A stretch of DNA of 17,002 bases from Coemansia sp. RSA 922. Lineage: Eukaryota > Kickxellomycota > Kickxellomycetes > Kickxellales > Kickxellaceae. Every line of letters begins with the position of its first letter. Positions within the stretch are counted from its first letter, which is position 1. Under the pieces are notes generated by a model, which saw only the letters and a list, made by a program, of their open reading frames with translations, made no database searches and had not been told where the DNA came from. The translations under genes and the position numbers were made by a program. The DNA is taken from positions 1 to 17,002 of the forward strand of contig JANBQS010000485.1 in NCBI GenBank assembly GCA_027577415.1, in the 5' to 3' direction. Shown one piece after another: positions 14,545-17,002 of the stretch.

Positions 14545-15541
14545 TCAATGGACAAAGCATTTGGAATGGGTCGGAATCCTTAGAATAGGCAAATGTAAAG
14601 GCGTAGTGCTGAGCCAAAAGTGTAAACTCCTCCCACTCATCCAAAAACTCGAGCTTGGCCAATCTCACACGCTCACCATCATCTATACAACGGTCATGGT
14701 ATTCAGCCAAATCCACTGCTGTTGACGAGTGCCAGCCACGAGACAAGAAGCGCTGACTAGTGCTCTCCAGCGTCGGATATGCATGTAGACCACGTAGCTC
14801 GAGCTGGCGAGCTCTCAAGTTATCGATCATCATCTGGCCGAACCGGTCGTCAGGTCTGATCTGCTCATAAGTCAGTATTGCGGCATTTGGAACCGACTGC
14901 GTAATCCAGTCAATAATACTGTCAGAGTGCTCGGGGTCAAGGTAAATAAGTACGCACTCGCTGAGGAAAAGCGTAGGCTCATTGAGGTCAAACCCACGCT
15001 CAACAAGCTTGGGGACCAGATGCGTTTGGAACTGACGCAAATCGCCAGACAAAAGCGAATACCTCGACGAATGTAATTCAGAGCCACCCAACGCGACCTC
15101 CGTATCTTTGGGCAACAAAGATTTGAGACCCGAGTGTCGATATATGGTAGCAGCCTTTTTAGCAGTTATTTCAGCGAAATCGATTTCAAAGTATTTGCCG
15201 ACACTCATTCCTTCCTTTTCCAAGATGAAATACGAGGTATCAAAGCCGGCACCTAGGACTACAATTTGCCCTGATGCTTGAGTAGTTGCTCCTAGTGCTT
15301 GGACAAATTGACATAGGGTGTTTTGCACGCCGTGGAATCGGCAAAATGTACCGCGGTTTATTAGCGGGGCGCGGCGCTGAGCGGGTTTAACAAAATGTTG
15401 GATAAATGGGTCAACTATGTAGCCTAGGCGCGCCGCTGACTCGCGGCTGACAGCGGCGTCGTTGCTGGTCCCCTGGACAGCATGGTCGGCGTTACTAGCG
15501 CCACCAGCCTTTTGACTCTCTGTAAAGCGACTTAAATCCAT
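14540..15541 (-). CDS. PPM1: Leucine carboxyl methyltransferase 1 (PP2A methyltransferase)
   Basis: Cytosolic SAM-dependent enzyme that methylates the C-terminal leucine carboxylate of the PP2A catalytic subunit, steering holoenzyme assembly. Predicted 333 aa, the usual length of LCMT1 and yeast Ppm1. Family hallmarks are all visible: GYIVDPFIQHF (40-50), INRGTFCRFHGV (61-72), the SAM-binding LGAGFDTSYF (96-105), YFEIDF (117-122), GDLR (166-169), LSECVLIYL (193-201), YEQI (225-228) and DRFGQMM (232-238). The ATG at 15539-15541 is the first one and the family core follows after a typical variable N-terminus. No intron is apparent. It is divergent from the MAT2B-like gene, with 228 bp between the two start codons. 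The alternative, a LCMT2/TYW4 tRNA wybutosine enzyme, is unlikely because the long C-terminal kelch part is absent. Confidence 0.95.
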   Translation of the reverse strand: MDLSRFTESQKAGGASNADHAVQGTSNDAAVSRESAARLGYIVDPFIQHFVKPAQRRAPLINRGTFCRFHGVQNTLCQFVQALGATTQASGQIVVLGAGFDTSYFILEKEGMSVGKYFEIDFAEITAKKAATIYRHSGLKSLLPKDTEVALGGSELHSSRYSLLSGDLRQFQTHLVPKLVERGFDLNEPTLFLSECVLIYLDPEHSDSIIDWITQSVPNAAILTYEQIRPDDRFGQMMIDNLRARQLELRGLHAYPTLESTSQRFLSRGWHSSTAVDLAEYHDRCIDDGERVRLAKLEFLDEWEEFTLLAQHYAFTFAYSKDSDPFQMLCPLK

Positions 15542-15769
15542 GAGGAAAAAATAAAAGACAAGTTAAAGGTAACACATTATTTTCAAGGAGAGAAAAAATA
15601 ATAATGAGGGGCCAAGTTTGTACACAAGAGAACACATCGGTTCGGTTCAATGGCGGATTAGGGGTAGAGGAGACAAGGCGGGGGTGTTGCCTCTGTTGAC
15701 AGCTCTCACTCCTCTTATCTCAACACATTTATTTACCAGTTGTTTTTTTTGCTCATATATTTCCTAGAA
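15542..15769. promoter_or_regulatory. Shared divergent promoter region of LCMT1 and the MAT2B-like gene
   Basis: Only 228 bp separate the two start codons, so both promoters must lie here or overlap the genes. I see a G-rich box (GGCGGGGGTG, 15677-15686), a GATA-type site (CTTATCT, 15714-15720, i.e. AGATAAG on the minus strand) and no convincing TATA box for either gene. That fits housekeeping-type bidirectional promoters. Confidence 0.6.
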
Positions 15770-16678
15770 ATGAAGGTCGTCGTAACTGGAGCTTCGGGAC
15801 TGTTGGGACGGCAAGTGGTTCTTGAAGCCGAGCGACGCGGACACACAGTGGTAGGCACAGCGCTTAGCCGAGCACAGCCGCCAAAGCTCGTCAAACTTGA
15901 TCTGAACGATACCTCAGCGGTTGAAAAGTTTTTCACTGCTGAGCAGCCACAAGCCATCATCCACTGCGCAGCCGAAAAGCGTCCAGACGTTGCCGAGAAG
16001 AATCAGTCTGCGACCGAGCAGCTCAACGCCGTTGTACCGGGACTTTTGGCTCAGATCGCTCAGGACCATGGAGCATTCTTTGTATACATCTCCACAGACT
16101 ACGTATTCGATGGTACCTCGCCACCGTATGAGGTCGGTGATGAACCTAATCCTCTGAATTTTTACGGGCGCACAAAGTTGGCCGGAGAACGGGCGGTGCA
16201 GAAGGCTAACCCCGAGGCAGCTATCTTACGCGTGCCAGTGCTCTATGGGCCGACGGAGTATGCGGCAGAGAGTGCTGTCAATGTGCTCGTCGATGTTGTT
16301 AAGAGCGGGGCTGGCGCGCAGATGGACGCCTGGCAAGCTCGGTTCCCTACGTGTACTGAGGACGTGGCGCGGGTGCTTGTGGATCTGAGCGAAATCAGCG
16401 TTGGAGCTGTTGGCGAGGGCGTCGCTGGCATATTCCACTTTTCGGCAGCAGAGAAGATGACAAAGTACGATATGTGCCGCGTGTTTGCCCATCTACTTGG
16501 CGTGGAAGACAATATGCAGAACTTGGTGCCTGTCACTGAGAACCCCGATTCTGAGCAAGTGGCTGCCTCACGTCCAGACAACACACAGCTGTCAACGGAG
16601 GCATTGGAGGAGATTGGCGTCAACGTCGCGTGCGTGCCATTTGAGCAGTGGTGGACCGACCACATTAAGCAAAAGTGA
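15770..16678 (+). CDS. MAT2B-like protein (regulatory beta subunit of methionine adenosyltransferase, RmlD-type fold)
   Basis: Predicted 302 aa, extended short-chain dehydrogenase/reductase of the RmlD/MAT2B group. In animals MAT2B binds the catalytic MAT2A and tunes S-adenosylmethionine synthesis in an NADP-dependent way. Visible: Rossmann motif TGASGLLG (6-13), HCAAEKRPD (65-73), YISTDYVFDGT (106-116), Y132-G-R-T-K136 (YxxxK), RVPVLYG (154-160) and MTKYDMC near the C-terminus. HCAAE.RPD, ISTDYVFDGT.PPY and MTKY.M follow human MAT2B more closely than bacterial RmlD as I recall them, and no rhamnose-pathway genes are nearby. The ATG at 15770 is chosen because the Rossmann strand follows immediately; the frame is open upstream to a TTG at 15740 but has no ATG there. 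Single exon. The gene is convergent with the DM9 gene, 15 bp between stop codons. Confidence 0.88.
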   Translation: MKVVVTGASGLLGRQVVLEAERRGHTVVGTALSRAQPPKLVKLDLNDTSAVEKFFTAEQPQAIIHCAAEKRPDVAEKNQSATEQLNAVVPGLLAQIAQDHGAFFVYISTDYVFDGTSPPYEVGDEPNPLNFYGRTKLAGERAVQKANPEAAILRVPVLYGPTEYAAESAVNVLVDVVKSGAGAQMDAWQARFPTCTEDVARVLVDLSEISVGAVGEGVAGIFHFSAAEKMTKYDMCRVFAHLLGVEDNMQNLVPVTENPDSEQVAASRPDNTQLSTEALEEIGVNVACVPFEQWWTDHIKQK

Positions 16679-16693
16679 ACACAGTAGTTTATT

Positions 16694-17002
16694 CTAGTAG
16701 TACGCTAATACCATGTAGTCATCCTGGCTACGCTCATCATCGCCATAAGTAAAGTTTATGCCGTGGCTCAAGTGGTGGCCGGCTTTGCCCAGCTGCTGCG
16801 AGTTGCTAAAGTTGACTTTTGCTATATACAGCGGCTGTCCGTCAGCCTCATGCCCTCCTTCCACTAGGGCCGGTCCATGGTCATGTTTGGGCACAGGCCC
16901 CTTTTCCGCTATCCACTGCGCGCGGTTAATATCCCCGCATAGTACAAAATACTCGTTGAGCTCTACTGTATGTCCAGCATACCCTGTGGCAAATCCGCCG
17001 TT
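16694..17002 (-). CDS. DM9/DUF3421 domain protein, C-terminal part, cut by the right edge
   Basis: The frame is open from the window edge to the TAG at 16694-16696 (102 residues seen, start lies beyond 17002). It shows the pattern of DM9 repeats: one repeat ends at EYFVLCGD, the next runs GPALVEGGHEADGQPLYIAK, a G-K-x-G-x-H-x3-G segment, NFTYGDDE and ends with DYMVLAYY at the C-terminus. DM9/DUF3421 proteins are small beta-prism-like repeat proteins; an oyster member is a mannose-binding lectin, and insect members respond to infection. The function in fungi is unknown to me. No signal peptide or membrane segment can be judged because the N-terminus is missing. A GTG at 16892-16894 is an internal codon, not a start. 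The stop is 15 bp from the stop of the convergent MAT2B-like gene, so transcripts probably overlap. Confidence 0.8.
   Translation of the reverse strand, partial: NGGFATGYAGHTVELNEYFVLCGDINRAQWIAEKGPVPKHDHGPALVEGGHEADGQPLYIAKVNFSNSQQLGKAGHHLSHGINFTYGDDERSQDDYMVLAYY

Noticed and set aside
15740..15769. N-terminal extension of the MAT2B-like protein (FFLLIYFLE)
   Set aside because: It begins at a TTG, not an ATG, and comes from a T-rich leader; the Rossmann motif follows directly after the ATG at 15770.
1..17002. tRNA, rRNA, CRISPR array or transposon
   Set aside because: No T-loop-like GGTTCGA with matching arms, no regularly spaced repeats, and no transposase or terminal inverted repeats were found by eye; the only repeats are the tandem small-gene units and simple-sequence runs.

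Overview
The window looks like nuclear DNA of an early-diverging filamentous fungus. I lean towards Kickxellomycotina-type zoopagomycetes, but that placement is an inference from protein style only. The evidence is a giant fungal type I fatty acid synthase, eukaryote-only proteins (leucine carboxyl methyltransferase, MAT2B-like protein, a DM9/DUF3421 protein), a short GTATGT...CTAAC...TAG intron, and genes mostly standing alone with several hundred bases of A/T-rich spacer.

Layout, left to right. 1-605: non-coding sequence downstream of the FAS gene. 606-11693 (-): one huge fatty acid synthase gene in which the fungal beta subunit (AT-ER-DH-MPT) and alpha subunit (ACP-KR-KS) are joined head to tail. 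It contains a 93-nt in-frame intron without a stop codon at 10856-10948, just before the acetyltransferase active site. The protein stops right after the KS domain, so the C-terminal phosphopantetheinyl transferase (PPT) domain found in yeast FAS2 is missing. 11694-12518: FAS upstream region. 12519-14345: two tandem, diverged copies of a roughly 800-bp unit, each with its own TATA box, pyrimidine-rich leader and a small (129-133 aa) orphan protein that may have an inactive thioredoxin-like fold. 14335-14544 (-): a cysteine-rich reading frame with no start codon, possibly a gene relic. 14540-15541 (-) and 15770-16678 (+): a divergent pair, leucine carboxyl methyltransferase 1 (PP2A methylation, consumes SAM) and a MAT2B-like SAM-synthetase regulatory subunit, sharing a 228-bp promoter region. 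16694-17002 (-): the C-terminal part of a DM9/DUF3421 protein that runs off the right edge.

How the genes relate. FAS makes long-chain acyl-CoA from acetyl- and malonyl-CoA in the cytosol. Its ACP serine must be loaded with phosphopantetheine, and because the usual built-in loader is absent, a separate transferase should exist elsewhere in the genome. The LCMT1/MAT2B pair links SAM supply to a major SAM-consuming methylation. The small paralogs look like a lineage-specific family born by local duplication. No tRNA, rRNA, CRISPR array or intact transposon was seen.
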